64,000 nucleotides of DNA from the NCBI GenBank assembly GCA_030180135.1, contig CM058232.1:97204630-97268629 (forward strand), given 5' to 3'. The notes below the pieces were generated by a model. The model was not told the origin of the DNA and did not search any database. It saw only the letters and a list, made by a program, of their open reading frames with translations. A program made the position numbers and the translations under genes. Shown piece after piece: positions 22,701 to 34,136 of the stretch (positions within the stretch are counted from its first letter, which is position 1; each line of letters starts with the position of its first letter). Origin of the DNA: Orychophragmus violaceus. Lineage: Eukaryota > Streptophyta > Magnoliopsida > Brassicales > Brassicaceae.

Positions 22701-23391
22701 TTTTATGGAACACTCATACACAGAATTTTGCTTCTTGGCTGAAGGAACAAGTAAGTATTAAATAAATGTTTATCCTGTTTATTTTCCCAGTAATACTGTT
22801 TCATATTCAGTGACATCTTTTATCTTTCTGTGTATTAACTAGGTACCAATAGATTCATAGAGTCATCAGAAAACTCTGAAATGGCTGGCATATGGTCCCA
22901 AGAATACTGCAAGGATGTATACTGGATACATAGTGAATGGACAGAGGTTTCATATAAACTCAGTTGATAAGAAGAGTCAAAATAGTGGAGTATATTATTA
23001 GGCAACATCAATGTGCAAATCAAGTGCTAAAGACACTGCTCAAGTTGTTGATTTAGTTTCATATTATGGGAGAGTGACAGAGATCATATTGCTGGACTAT
23101 CATGTCTTCTACGTGCCTATATTCAAGTGTCAATGGGCAGTAAGAGGCAACGGGATTAAGATAGAAGATGGATATACTCTAGTTAATCTGAACCAAAGTC
23201 AAGTTTCTTTTTTGAGGGACCCTTACATCTTAGCATCTCAAGCGAAGCAAGTTTTTTACTCAAGAGAGAATGACACATCGAATTGGTATGTGGTGTTGAA
23301 AGGCCCTTCAAGAAGATACAGAGAGGAAGAGGAAACTGATATGAATGCAGAGATAGGACCATTGCCATCACATATTGAGATGGATGCATAA
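19712..23391 (+). pseudogene. TNP2-type CACTA transposase, disabled
   Basis: Inferred exons are 19712-19743, 19822 to about 21473, 21571-22196, 22276-22560, 22645-22750 and 22843-23391. The N-terminal transposase-associated domain starts MLDKAWVHLSR and continues LDPDYELGAWKFV and CIDCRNVDRH. The Transposase_21 (tnp2) domain holds NPFNM, FPAYGNLVG, CPICGKNT and LDVMHIERNVAASIV. A DUF4218-like part has RWMYPFER/YMKVLKDFVRNPARPEG, and the C-terminal DUF4216-like part has YYGRVTEIILLDY. Breaks are a one-base loss near 19912, a frameshift near 20450, a TGA at 20799-20801 where Cys is expected, a damaged donor near 21474, and stops in exon 6 (including a TAG near 22999). The enzyme would cut at the TIRs; this copy cannot. 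Confidence 0.93.
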
Positions 23392-23618
23392 ATAGAAGAA
23401 GATCACAATGCCAGACCTGATTGCGAGGGGATATATGTTTGATATGATTGCTTGTTGTGTGATTTCTTGCTCTGTGTGTTAGTGTCTAGTGTTTCCTTGT
23501 GAATTTTGTGTTGTTTATGCTTGAGCAATGTGTGCTTGATTAGGAATTTGTTTTGCTGTGTTGTGTAACCGGATTTAGCTGCTACTAATATAATTATTTT
23601 ATGTTCAGGTGACTAAAC

Positions 23619-26559
23619 ATGGGGCGCAAGAAGACAACACGAGGTAAAAACACTGCAAACAAGACTCTAAAAAAACAGAAACCAAGAATAAGGTCATAGA
23701 AGAGGAAGAAGCAGAAGTTGTGGAATATTTGTGTACTTTGAGAGAAAGTGCTCATGAAGAAGAACAGCAAATCAATGAAGAGAATGAGAAGGAAGCAGAC
23801 ATTGAAGTGTCAAGAGAGAACGAAGCGGAAAGAGAAGCATTAGAAAGAGAGAATGAGGAGGATAGAGAAGCAGCAGATACTACAGAGAAGGAGAGAGAGA
23901 ATGAAGAGGTGAATAAAGAGGAAAGAGAAGCGGATGGTACTGAGACAGCAGAGGCTATTGATGAAGAGCCTATCAGTGAAGTTGAATTGAATGAAGAGCA
24001 TGACCATCAAGAAGGACCTACTCGTAAGAGACAGCGAGGACCTACAAAAATGAAACACATTGCAAAGGATCCTAATAGCAGAGTTAAGGTTGAGTTTAAT
24101 GACTTGGGAGAACCTGTTGGGCCAGGATCAGTTTTGCTATCATCATATATAGGACCATTGGTGAGGGAACATGTCCCTGTGACGATTGAGGATTGGAGAA
24201 AAATCACTAAAGAAATAAAAACAGTTCTCTGGAAGTCTGTTCAGGTGATCTTCTCTTTCAAATTTTCATGTGTTAATTTAAGAAATACATACTCAGTTTG
24301 AATTTTTCTGTGTGTAGGCAAGATTTGAGGTTGATGAGGAGTATCAAAAGACTGTTGTGATGAAGCAAATGGGTTGTCTGTGGAGATCTTCAAAATCACG
24401 CCTAGTCTCGCAGATAAGGAATGTAGCTAGTACTAATCAAGAGAGGATGAATCTGCGACCAAAGAATGTTTCTCCAACTGAATGGCGTAAATTTGTCAAA
24501 GCAAAGACTAGCTCAGCCTTTAAGGTAAAATATTATATTTTCACATAGACTTATGCATTGGGATGTGTATAACTAACACTCATATCCTAGGTTGTGAGTG
24601 ATTCTTACAAAGAGAGAAGGAAGTTACAGATTCCTCATACCTCCAGCCGTAGGGGAATGGTCAGGCTCGCAGAACAAATGGTAAGACAGTTTAACTTAAT
24701 GCTGCTAAGACTTGCATATATTATTAACTCATTTGATGATTGGTGTCTTGTTCTTTCAACAGAAAAAGAGAGCGGCGAACCATCTCAAGTGACTAGACTA
24801 AAGGTTTGGGTCAAGTCTCGTACTAAAAGGGATGGTACACCAGTCAATACAAAAGCGGCTGAGAAGTTTGTAAGTAACTGAATTAATATTGGATGTTACT
24901 GAATACTACCTTTTTAATTTTTAATTCATGTAATGCAGAGAAAGGCAGCTGAGCTTGTTGACAGTGAAGGTCCATCCGACTCAACAAACCCAAGAGAAGA
25001 TCACCTTATGCAGCTCTTAGGTCCTGATAATCCTGGTCGGATTAGGGCAATGGGTAGAAGCATGAATATGACCAAGTTAGCTTGCTTTCAAGTAAAGCAT
25101 CACTTTATGGCTCAAATGGAAGAGAAGCAGTATCAGCTGATGGACAAGGTGTCTTATTTAGAAGATGAACTAGCCAAATTCAAGAGGCAGGAACCTGAGG
25201 TGGGTGAAAACTCAGCTGATGCAAGAGTAAGTCAGTTGTTTCTTTGTTAATTTTAGTTATCTTTTATTTTAAATTCTGACACATTCAACCCACCAATTTG
25301 TAGAGTGTTAAGTCAAGAACCGGACCTAAATGTATGTTAGTTGATTCGGACCTTACTGAAGACAATGTTGCTGAGGGACGTCTTGTTTCTTCTGACCCGA
25401 ATGACCATGTGAATGAAATCCCCTTAGGCCCTAATGCTGTTAAAGTTTTGGTTGAAAGTGCAATCAAAGGAGAAGCCTTTCTATGGAGACCTGCTCCTGA
25501 GATATATAATGTTGACCAAGCTGTAGGAGAAATGATTGCATGGCCGGCCAGTAGGTGTATTATTATTGATCACCATGGGTTCAACGTTGAAGACGTTCCT
25601 CTTCTGGTAAAGTCTTTTATACATAACTTTAATTTAGTTATGCTTGATTTGTCTATGCTTAGAGTAATCGTATTCTTTTATGTATGTATGATAGAGCCCA
25701 AGGACTGATTCTTTCAACAAATGCAAGCTTTTGGATTGGGCTCAAAGTGATGATGTTATTGTTGCTGAAGGGCGTTGGCAGTGTCGAGAATCAAAAGCTA
25801 CGGTTAATGGTCTTCCGCTAGGACCAAATGCAGTTAAGGTATTTGTTGATGTGGTCCATGAACCTGAGACATTTCTATGGAGGCCAACTAAAGAGAAGCC
25901 ATACCTTGGACAATCGGTTAAGTGCTTTGTTGCATGGCCTGCGAAGAAGTTGGTGTTTGAAGATTCCACAGCTGTGCCTGTTACATGTCCAACACCTCCT
26001 GCAGAGAATCATACAAGTTTAAAAGTCTTATTCTCTGGATCACCAAAAGGTTCAATTAATGAAATCCCTGAAGTTTCAGTTTTTGCATCACCAAGTCCTA
26101 AAGCTCCTACACAGAAAAGTCCACTGTCATGTCCAAAAGCTCCAGCCGTAAAGAAAACTAAACCAGCTCCACAATCACCTACTCGAAGATCTCTGGTAAT
26201 TATTTCAGGCCTTATTAACTACTTTGATGTTATTGTGTTGAAACCATATAACCAAACAGTCTATGTTTGATTCATTACAGCGTCACGGTCCAACTGCAGT
26301 GGCGAAAGAAAATCAGAAGTGCAAGTTGTGGGACATTACAGGAAATAAGGTGATTGTTGCTGAAGGTCGCTGGGCTTCAGACAACCCAGAAGACCGCTGC
26401 CATTTTGTTTCCTTGGGGCCTGATGCAGTAAAGGTTTGGATTGATGTAGTGAAGGTGGCAACTGCAGTAGTTTGGCGCCCATCAACCGAGATAGAGTGTA
26501 TGGGAGATGCTATTGGATCAACCATCGCATGGCCAAAAGACAAAGTGTCCTTGACTTAG
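23619..26559 (+). pseudogene. TNPA-like accessory protein of CACTA 1 with three repeated domains
   Basis: Inferred exons are 23619-24244, 24318-24524, 24591-24680, 24763-24869, 24939-25226, 25304-25606, 25695-26195 and 26281-26559. The N-terminus is basic (MGRKKTTRGK), then a long Glu/Arg-rich charged segment (23730-23990). Next comes a plant transposase (Ptta/En/Spm, Transposase_24-like) region: ARFEVDEEYQ, MGCLWRSSKSRL, PREDHLMQLLG and a coiled coil (QYQLMDKVSYLEDELAKF). The last three exons each carry one copy of a domain with VAEGRW, LGPNAVKV, LWRP and AWP. A one-base indel in an A run near 23670 shifts the first frame. The rest reads through, so this gene is much better kept than the TNP2 gene next to it. 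Its likely role is binding the subterminal repeats. Confidence 0.85.
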
Positions 26560-26749
26560 ATCAGGTTAACTCTAGACTTGAATGAAGACTGTTAGTATGA
26601 TGATGGTTTCTGGAAATGTTGTGTGATATTATGTGTATGTTTGATATGTTTCTGGTACTTGGATGTTGTTGTTGGATTGAGACTTTATGTTAAGTTTTAT
26701 GAAAAGTTAATGAAATCAGGTGCATTTGGAATGGTTATATGTACATTTC

Positions 26750-27143
26750 ATAGCATGTTAGACAAGTATTACTAATGCCATCTTAACATATATAATTGCA
26801 TATAAAAAACTGTTATGAAGTCTCATTTCATAGCAAAAGTATTGAGCCGTAGTAGATCGAAACTATAGCTTATATAGGTCCGCTATCAGTTTATGTTAGA
26901 GCGTTTTATATACGCTATTATAGAACAAGTATACCACGTATATAAAACGCTATAATAGATTGTGTCAAACATAGCAACCAAATATTAACGCTATTATATG
27001 CATACAATAACATAGCACGAAATAAAAGCTATCGTAGGGGGGGGTCTATTATAGCTGCCGCTGTCAGAGCGTTTGTGGAAACGCTATCTATTACGTATGA
27101 TGGCTTGTATCGTGTGCTATGAATGTTGATTTTTCTTGTAGTG
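26750..27143. repeat. Right subterminal repeats and TIR of CACTA 1
   Basis: At least ten ACGCTAT/ATAGCGT or ATAGC/GCTAT units in both orientations lead up to the terminal TCTTGTAGTG. The density is as expected for TNPA binding arrays. Confidence 0.85.
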
Positions 27144-27146
27144 TGT

Positions 27147-28650
27147 CAAGCTACATTTAAACATATCAAGCAAGCATAAGTGAGTGCTCCAATATTGCAA
27201 CCCCAGACTGGGATTTTCCTTTCGAGGTGATGTGTCATGCCAATGATATTGCAGTTGGAATTGTTCTGGGGCAGAAGAATGATAAGAAGCTTCATGCCAT
27301 TTATTATGCCAGCAGAACACTAGATGATGCACAGAAGAACTATGCCACTACAGAGAAATAATTTTTGGATGTAGTCTTTGCATTTGAGAAGTTTCGTCCA
27401 TACTTGGTTGGATTGAAGATGATAGTACATACAAACCACTCAGCTCTGAAGTACTTGATGCAGAAGAAGGATGCAAAAACCGAGGTTACTGAGATGGATT
27501 ATTCTTCTTCAGGAATTTGACATTGAGATCAAAGACTAGAAGGGAGTTTAGAATGGTGTTTCTGATCACCTTTTAAGGATCATTGTTGAAGAAAACGTCC
27601 TTATTGATGATTTCTTGCCAGGAGAAAATGTCTACATGATTGAGGCATTGTTGGATTTGGACTTAGGCGAAAATTTGCAGAATTGTCGAGTTGCAAGGCT
27701 TGCATCGATCGATGCACCACTTGTTTCTGTCGATGCAAGGCTCGAAGGTACGAGAATTGGGTTGATTCAAGGAAGTCAGTGTAAGTGTAAGACACATGTG
27801 TCGATCGACACATCTCTTGATGTTGGTCGATGCGGATCGTTTACAAACCTGGAACCTAATACAGTTCAAATTAGTCACTACAACTTGGAAATATGCGTCG
27901 TGACTATACCCGATCGACCATGGTACACAGACATTGCAAGTTATATTGTTACAGATTTCAAAGGTTATGCCAAGAAGAAATTCTTACGAGAGCAAAGGAG
28001 GTTTTACTGGGACGAACCATACATGTACAAGCACTACTCGGATGGGATATATAGAAGATGCATTGTTGAGTCTGAGATTTCAAATGTGTTGTCTCACTGT
28101 CACAGATCAGAGTATGTTGGACACTTTGCGACTTTCAAGACAATGTCTAAGGTTCTTCAAGCAAGTTTCTGGTGACCTACCATGTTCAAGAATTCTCATT
28201 TGTTTGTGTCTCAGTGCGACGCTTGTTAGAGAAGAAGGAAAATCAGCAAGAAACACGAGATGCCACATAACTTCATCTTGGAAGTTGATGTTTTTTATTG
28301 ATAGGTCATCGATTTCATGGGTTCTTTTCCCTCATCCTATGGAAACAAGTACATCTTGGTTGATATGGAATATGTGTCTATGTGGGTTGAAGCAGTTTCT
28401 ACTCCAACCAATAAGGCTTAAGTGGGTTTTAAGCTATTTAAAACCATCATTTTCCCTCGATTTAGATTACCTCGGATTGCGATAAGTGATGGATGATCTT
28501 ATTTTATCAAAAATAACTTTGAGAAGATACTGAAGAAGCATGGTGTCAATCATCGTGTGACAACTCCTTATCACCCTCAGATTACTGGGTTAAGGCCAAG
28601 ATTTTGAGATGTCACATTGTGCCTCTGGACCATGCACCCACTGCTTGATT
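27147..28650 (+). pseudogene. Athila pol, second part: RT end, RNase H, integrase
   Basis: After the CACTA target site the frame resumes with ATFKHIKQA. It continues with RNase H-like FEVMCHANDIAVGIVLGQK, YYASRTLDDAQKNYATTEK and VHTNHSALKYL. A 250-bp stretch with two TCGATCGA pairs (27701-27738 and 27797-27834) follows. Then come the integrase zinc region (YKHYSDGIYRRC, HCHRSEYVGHFATFK), a frameshifted CDAC and IDFMG, an IAISDG remnant, and HRVTTPYHPQITG, where the match stops abruptly. There are several stops. The C-terminal end of integrase is deleted. Confidence 0.9.
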
Positions 28651-28769
28651 GCATCACAATCAAGTTAATAATGTTAAACGAGCGCTTGGTGGGATGCAAC
28701 CCACTGATAAGTTTGTAAATATGCAAATTTTTTATGTTTTACTTATGTTTTTGGGTTTTTTTTCCAGTT

Positions 28770-29398
28770 CGTGTACATAATCGGAGGAGTCGAGCACATC
28801 AATCTGCGTCGACTGACGCGGTCCTATGCGTCGATCGAGGCAAGGCTTGAACAGGGTACGACGAGACGTAAAAGACGAAGGGATATCGACCTAGCTCGAA
28901 GCATAAAGGTATATGAACATTTTAAGGTATATGAACATCTTCTTCTCTTCTTAACCCTTTTTTGTGATTCAAAAGCCTAAAACACTTGGATTTTTGCCCT
29001 CATTCCATTTCTATCAACCATTCACTCGACTCCAAGGTATGTGTTTTGAATCTCCACTTTTTCGATTTCGGACCTAAGTTATAAAAACTCAAAATTCACC
29101 ATGTTCTTGATGATTTATTGCTGGAATCATGCCTTGTTAGGTTTTTTGGTAGTGATTTCGTGTTTTCCTTGTGGTTTCATGAGTAAATTCGCAAGTTTTT
29201 TTAAAATTCTCTGATTTGACGATGAAACCTTACGATTTGCGATTTTGTTGGAATTAGGACGAAATTGAGATGAATTATTGACGATTTTGGTGTTATAGAT
29301 TGTTGCTTCAGTTTATTAGCATGATCTGGTACCATTTTTTGATCTTTGCACTTTGGATTAATTTGCGAGAATCCTCGTTCTTGTGTCTATGATCGCAA
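28770..29398 (+). other. Untranslated region before the Athila ORF1-type gene
   Basis: It carries another motif pair (28805/28827) and T-rich leader sequence with a possible 3' splice site. No supported protein is seen. In Athila elements a subgenomic leader and splice acceptor occupy this place. Confidence 0.5.
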
Positions 29399-30656
29399 AT
29401 GGCTCCTCCCGCTAAGAGATCAAAAAGCAGACATCAGAGGCGTCAAGCTCTAATCTTCCTCCAGACTTTGGTTCACGCGAATCATCCCCTCATCCTCTGT
29501 CATAGATGTTTGTTGGACATATTAGGCTTCCTTTGCCTAAGATTAATCATAATAAGATCTTGATGCATCGTAATTGGGAGCAAGATCCCAAGACGGAGAT
29601 AGAGCCAAGGAAGTACACTCATAGACCGATCTTTGAGGAGTGGGACGAGTATGACACGTTGTTCTACAATGCGTGGAAGGACTTGAAAATAAAGGCCACA
29701 TGGCTGATTGATTATCAGACAGTTCAAAACATGTGTATCAAAGACGATGTGGAGAAGATCCTGAAGACGATTGGTTAAGGCGCCATGCCTATGAAGCAAT
29801 ATGATCTTTTCTCCGATTTGGTATGACAGTTCTGGCTACTTGTCGTGTATCCTACACGAATGAGCGGATGAGGAGAGTCCAAATCTCCATCACTGATCTC
29901 TGTGGAATATATGGGTTCATGAAGAGTCTCATTCGCTGCGTCCTATCTTCCGAGTGGCCAGATGAGGATGTGCAAACTTTCTGGTCACACTTTGGGAATA
30001 CGATCTATAATTCTCGCATCACGATGGCAGTGAGACATCCGGTCTTGGGGTATGTCTTACGTGTCTTGGGGAACACGATTATGTGCAAGGCGGAACCGAG
30101 TAAGATAATAAAGTTGGAGCTTATGTTGCACCATACAAGGATTGGTCACATCTTCCGTGATGACATTTGGACAGAGCTTGAGCCTTGCCCCAACCGGAAC
30201 ATGGGTGCGGTCTTTGCAAACCATCTATGCACCCTGAAGGTTAAGGCATTTGGCGGGAAGAATATAGGCACGATCAGCTACACCATCATCACCAAGCTCA
30301 TGTGTATGGACAAGGATCACTTGAAGAGCGCGACTTGGATGAAACCAGGTCGTAACTGGATTTTCACAGATGCACGAGATCGAGAGTGGAGCATTAAGAT
30401 CCCGCTCCCAGGGCGTGCGAAGATCATCGACGATGTTTTGAAGCTGATTTTTAAGCCATTGGAGCACATGCTGAAGCGTACCACGAGTCAAGCTCCGAAA
30501 GGGACCCTCTTCTTCAGCTGGAACTACTGCCGCAGAAGACGACCTTTACCTCTTGCGTATCCCGAGCCTCTAATACCACATGCTGAGATGGCTCCTCTTG
30601 CGTTCCAGACGTTCATCAATGACACCTTACGACATATGTGGAACAAGGTTGCTTGA
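29399..30656 (+). pseudogene. Athila ORF1-type (env-position) protein, degenerate
   Basis: The start MAPPAKRSKS is followed by a frame change and then fragments typical of the Athila ORF-1 family: KYTHRPIFEEWDEYDTLFYN, YQTVQNMCIKDDVEKIL, MTVLATCRVSYTNERMRRV and ISITDLCGIYGF. The long frame 29823-30656 covers the central and C-terminal parts, ending RHMWNKVA. This gene lies after integrase, where Athila elements carry an env-like reading frame; its function is unknown. Stops near 29776 and 29826 and at least one frameshift disable it. Confidence 0.85.
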
Positions 30657-30860
30657 TGTTCTTGCCGACGCACTCCACGAATTAGCGTCCCACGACATTC
30701 TCCTCGTCGTCAGCGCTCTCCTACGCCTGACAGTGATGTTGTTGTTGATGCTGAGGGGAACGTGAGTGTTGCTCTCTGACAACGAAATGAGTTTCTGAGT
30801 TTTTCAAACTTCTTTTCCTGTTCTTAGTTTTCTTTTTGCTTGAGAGCAAGCACATGCTAA

Positions 30861-30870
30861 GTGTGGGGGA
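30861..30870 (+). other. Polypurine tract of element A
   Basis: GTGTGGGGGA lies two bases upstream of the 3' LTR. It is the typical Athila tract. Confidence 0.85.
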
Positions 30871-30872
30871 GT

Positions 30873-31883
30873 TGATATATCATGGTTTTTATGGGTTTTA
30901 AGCCATGATATGTACATAATTGAGTCGTTTTAGGTGTATATCGAGTCTTTTTAGTCCTTTACAAGTTTGCACACGTTTGGAGATATTCTAGAGGTATTAG
31001 AGCTATTTGGGACATTTTGGAAGTTTATAGCAGAGTTGATCAAGTCACCATCGATCTTGGGAGGGAGCGTCGACCGATGCAACCCTTGCATCGGTCGACA
31101 CGGGATGAATATCACAAATCCATTGTCAAGTTATGAAGACTTTTGAAGAATTACAAGTTGGCCCATAAGTTTTATTATTTTCAGAAGAGACCCAAAAAGT
31201 GTATTAGTCTTTTAATTAGGGTTTTAGAGTTTTTATCATTCATATTTCTCTTACTTTTTGTTTTGAGAGAGAAGCTTGGGGCTGATCCGATACTCTGTAT
31301 TGCTTTTGAGAGAAGATTTCGAACCATTTTTCTTATTTCTCTTTTGGTTTATATGATATCTATTTCATCCATGTCTTTTGTTTCATCTTATATATCTGAG
31401 TAGATAATCTGACAGAACTTAGGGGGAGCAAGTTAGATAATTGCAAAAAAAAATTGGATTAGATCATTTGTGAACAAATCGAACATGCGTTTAATGCTTG
31501 TTTAATCTTTTGAAATCACAAAAATATTTGGATTTTTAGGATTTAGACTTAGTGAATTATCACAACGAAAGTTAGTTTATTTTATCTCTGTGATTTGAGT
31601 TCTAGAATTGTGCTTAATTTGATCTTGACTGATAATTGATCTGCATTACTTGACTTCTTAAGAATTTTCTTAAACCTGACGTTTTCCCATTCTTGAAAAC
31701 AACCCGATTTTATTTGTTTCTGCTTTGTTTACTTGCATTACATCATTTCTGCTTAGTTTTATTTGATATTGAAAGTCTATCGTGAGAATCTTGAGTCTGT
31801 GTGGATTCGACTCCTATATACTACGATTGCATTATGTGCACTTGCAGTGTAGCTCTAGGGATATTGAAATTTTGAGCATATCA
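30873..31883 (+). repeat. 3' LTR of element A (1011 bp)
   Basis: It starts TGATATATCATGG and ends GAGCATATCA, an inverted TGATAT/ATATCA terminus. A short inverted repeat opens it (TATCATGG ... CCATGATATG). A motif pair lies at 31067-31102, 194 bp from the LTR start. The LTR of element C has a pair at 195 bp. Confidence 0.92.
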
Positions 31884-32275
31884 CTACTCGCCGCACCCCA
31901 CAACAACGACTTCAGATCCACCGTCAAACCACCACAACCGAGACATGAAACCCCAAGACACCACAAAGAAGCACCTCATGGAAGCTAAGAATACCACCGC
32001 AAGATCCCGTCCTCAAAGACCTAAACAGTGTCTCAAGAACTGGAAAACACCGCCATGGGACACTGATAGAGGAAGTCAGAGGCAACACGAAGACTGTAAG
32101 CAAGAGAAGCCCACCGTAGAAGGAAAACGAGGCCATGCAAAATAGAAGGAGCCGCCTCTCACACCATCGGAGAAAACTGGCGGCAAAGAGACATAATAGA
32201 TGAAAAAGAGAACCCACGGGAAGGGAGATTTAGAAAGAAGATAGAAAGAGTTTCTCTCTCCTCCTCATAAAAAAA
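31884..32275 (-). other. Fragment of an older retroposon-like sequence
   Basis: The minus strand reads like a 5' leader: pyrimidine/purine-rich start, then an open frame of 97 codons (32217-31924) of low complexity and no known domain. It touches the end of the Athila LTR directly, and the left flank of the Athila (13740-13937) has a similar composition. The Athila may have inserted into it. The family is not identified. Confidence 0.35.
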
Positions 32276-32281
32276 TAACAA

Positions 32282-32497
32282 TTATTTTTTGCAAGGCTCC
32301 ATATAAATTATAGTTGCACTGTTTTTTCTTTGTATCAACTCCAGTCTATTTAGCGCCTCCACATGGTGCTTTTTGCGTCTGTGCTGGATTAAGACATCCC
32401 ACACTATTGCATTACTCATGATTCCCTGGTCGATGCAACCTTTATCCCTAAGTATATCCAACAGCATTCCAAGGAAATACCATTGATCATGCCAAAA
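32282..32497 (-). pseudogene. Coding-like remnant of an unidentified host gene
   Basis: An open minus-strand frame has residue composition and motifs that look like a real conserved protein end (WHDQWYFLGMLLDIL, then NAIVWDVLIQHRRKKHHVEA, then LIQRKNSATIIYM), with a stop TAA at the distal end. I do not recognise the family. No upstream exon was found. It may be a captured or relict last exon. Confidence 0.35.
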
Positions 32498-32976
32498 TGA
32501 TGTTTGTTTTCCAGTTCTGATCTAGTTGAAAGCATCCTTCATATTAGTTATCTTTTAATGGTTTTAACCCAAGTTCTCTCTCGTTTTTAGTTTACAAAAT
32601 TATCTTCAAGCAATCTTTGCTTTGTGTGTTTTCAAGCATGACTAACACATCTTATAATCATGTTAATGAAAAGAAAATATTAATAAGATATATAAACTGA
32701 TGTGTCAAACTTAAATTCTTTTTATAATTTTATATTTACCGTTTTTAATCATTTTGTTTATTTTTTAAATACCGTTGAAATTATGAGTTTTAGACTCATA
32801 ATCTCCCACAAATCCGGAATCAGCATTTATATATTCCGATTAAAAAAATACTTTTATATACCAATGGATGGCTGAACTCGGAACACAAAGAAAATTATAT
32901 TCCTAGCTAAGATACCTATCAAAGATCAACACTCTGATAGCTTACTTGTTTTAACCGAATTCAAGTCTAAGATAGA

Positions 32977-33002
32977 ATATATATATATATATATATATAT
33001 AT
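32977..33002. repeat. (AT)n microsatellite
   Basis: AT dinucleotide run of about 25 bp in intergenic DNA. Confidence 0.9.
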
Positions 33003-33863
33003 ACTTGATCAAATGCAAGTTATGATATGTAAAAATTGATGAAATTTTGTCTCAAAATCAATGAATAATAACACATGTATTTTGTTTATTATATATATAT
33101 TCAGGTATATTACATTTGTCAACATGGAATTCTTAATCATTAAAGAAAAATTAGGTGATGGTAAGTAATAAGCATAATTAGTCAGTGTTTAAAGAGGGTA
33201 TCATGTGCATCTCATCGTGGTGGAGAACCAATGACCTGCCCATGTTAGGCTCCGATGTAGCCTTTTTGTTATATATGTATATTTATCTTTATTAATTTTC
33301 CCTTTCTAAATGTTTTTGGCCATCTTGCTTTGCCCTTTGTTTACGTGACAGACTCCTGAATCTTATTCTTCTTCAGCACTACGCGGTTTTCAACTCACTT
33401 TTCTTCTTGAAATATGGGATTATCTTTCCTATACATGCATGAATATAAAATGCACAAATTTGTACTCAAAAGTCTGCGACTAACGTTCCAAAGATATACC
33501 TATATACATTAGAGGTTTATTTGATTTTTACAGATTATATGAACGAACTGTTGGTTAAGCTCAATTATTTTTAAGACCAATATTGTAAGCATTTGTTTTC
33601 TCTCTTATATCTGACTCTTTTTTGGTCAAAACGAAAATATATAACCTTCGACCAAAAATAGAGACACAAATATAAACACAAGTAGGATACGAACTTGATA
33701 TAAGTAAGATTCATAGCTGGTCTTTAGAAAGAAAAAAAAAATTCATAGCTGGTCTTCAGAATTTGGTAGCATAACAAAATTTGTGACCCATTAACTATTG
33801 GAGATTTTTTTTTTTTTGAAGTATGAGATTCATGAGTTTGTTTATGTTTGAATTTCCCACCTC
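33003..33863. other. AT-rich intergenic DNA
   Basis: I see no supported gene or repeat other than short A and T runs. Confidence 0.6.
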
Positions 33864-33875
33864 CAATTTTCTTGT

Positions 33876-33909
<34 letters not shown>

Positions 33910-34136
33910 ATCCATGGAGGATCCCAGACCAAGGTCCAGACTAATCTCCCTGGGCCCAGTCAGGCCGCAGGCCAGCTTCACCTGGGAGGGTTTTCCCTGG
34001 GCCTTAGGCCCAGTGCCCGCGTTATGAGCAGAGGAGGCATTTTTGTTTCCGCCTGGAGTCGAACCCGGGTGGTGGTTGCCACCTCAAACCCTTCTACCAC
34101 TTGGACTACATCAACCGCTCAATTTTCTTGTTTCTT
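33864..34136 (-). mobile_element. tRNA-derived SINE with 17-bp target duplication
   Basis: The body is 34119-33881 on the minus strand. Box A is TAGTCCAAGTGG (34108-34097) and box B is GGTTCGACTCC (34065-34055), 31 bp apart as in tRNA-type promoters. The body is GC-rich with GGGCC motifs and ends in a poly-A tail (T run 33881-33905 on the plus strand). CAATTTTCTTGTTTCTT flanks both sides (33864-33880 and 34120-34136). Both Pol III boxes look intact. Confidence 0.92.

Larger units (their letters stand above)
18404..27146 (+). mobile_element. CACTA (En/Spm) DNA transposon inserted in the Athila reverse transcriptase
   Basis: The body is 18407-27143. The left end is CACTACAAAAAATG and the right end, in reverse complement, is CACTACAAGAAAAAT. 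TSD is TGT (18404-18406 and 27144-27146), the 3-bp duplication of the superfamily. Subterminal regions (18420-18540 and 26750-27120) are dense in ATAGC/GCTAT and AACGCTAT/ATAGCGTT units, likely TNPA binding sites. Removing the element and one TGT rejoins the Athila reading frame. Inside are a TNP2-type transposase pseudogene and a TNPA-like gene in the same orientation. Confidence 0.96.
13938..31883 (+). mobile_element. Athila-like Ty3/gypsy retrotransposon, degenerate, split by a CACTA element
   Basis: Recognisable parts in order are a truncated 5' LTR (13938-14290), the primer-binding site, gag, protease, the RT start, the CACTA insertion (18407-27143), the rest of RT/RNase H, integrase, an Athila ORF1-type (env-position) gene, a polypurine tract (GTGTGGGGGA, 30861-30870) and a 1011-bp 3' LTR. 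The pol order and gag sequence are of the Athila/Tat chromovirus-free gypsy lineage. All coding parts have many stops and frameshifts. Without the CACTA the remaining length is about 9.2 kb, short of a full Athila because about 650 bp of the 5' LTR and internal pieces are missing. Confidence 0.92.

Noticed and set aside
31880..31892. CACTACT as the left end of a CACTA element
   Set aside because: It arises from the Athila LTR end ATATCA plus flanking CTACT and lacks the CACTACAA consensus and subterminal repeats.
33200..33260. Possible small Pol III RNA ending in a T run
   Set aside because: No USE or tRNA-type boxes at suitable distance and no recognisable fold.
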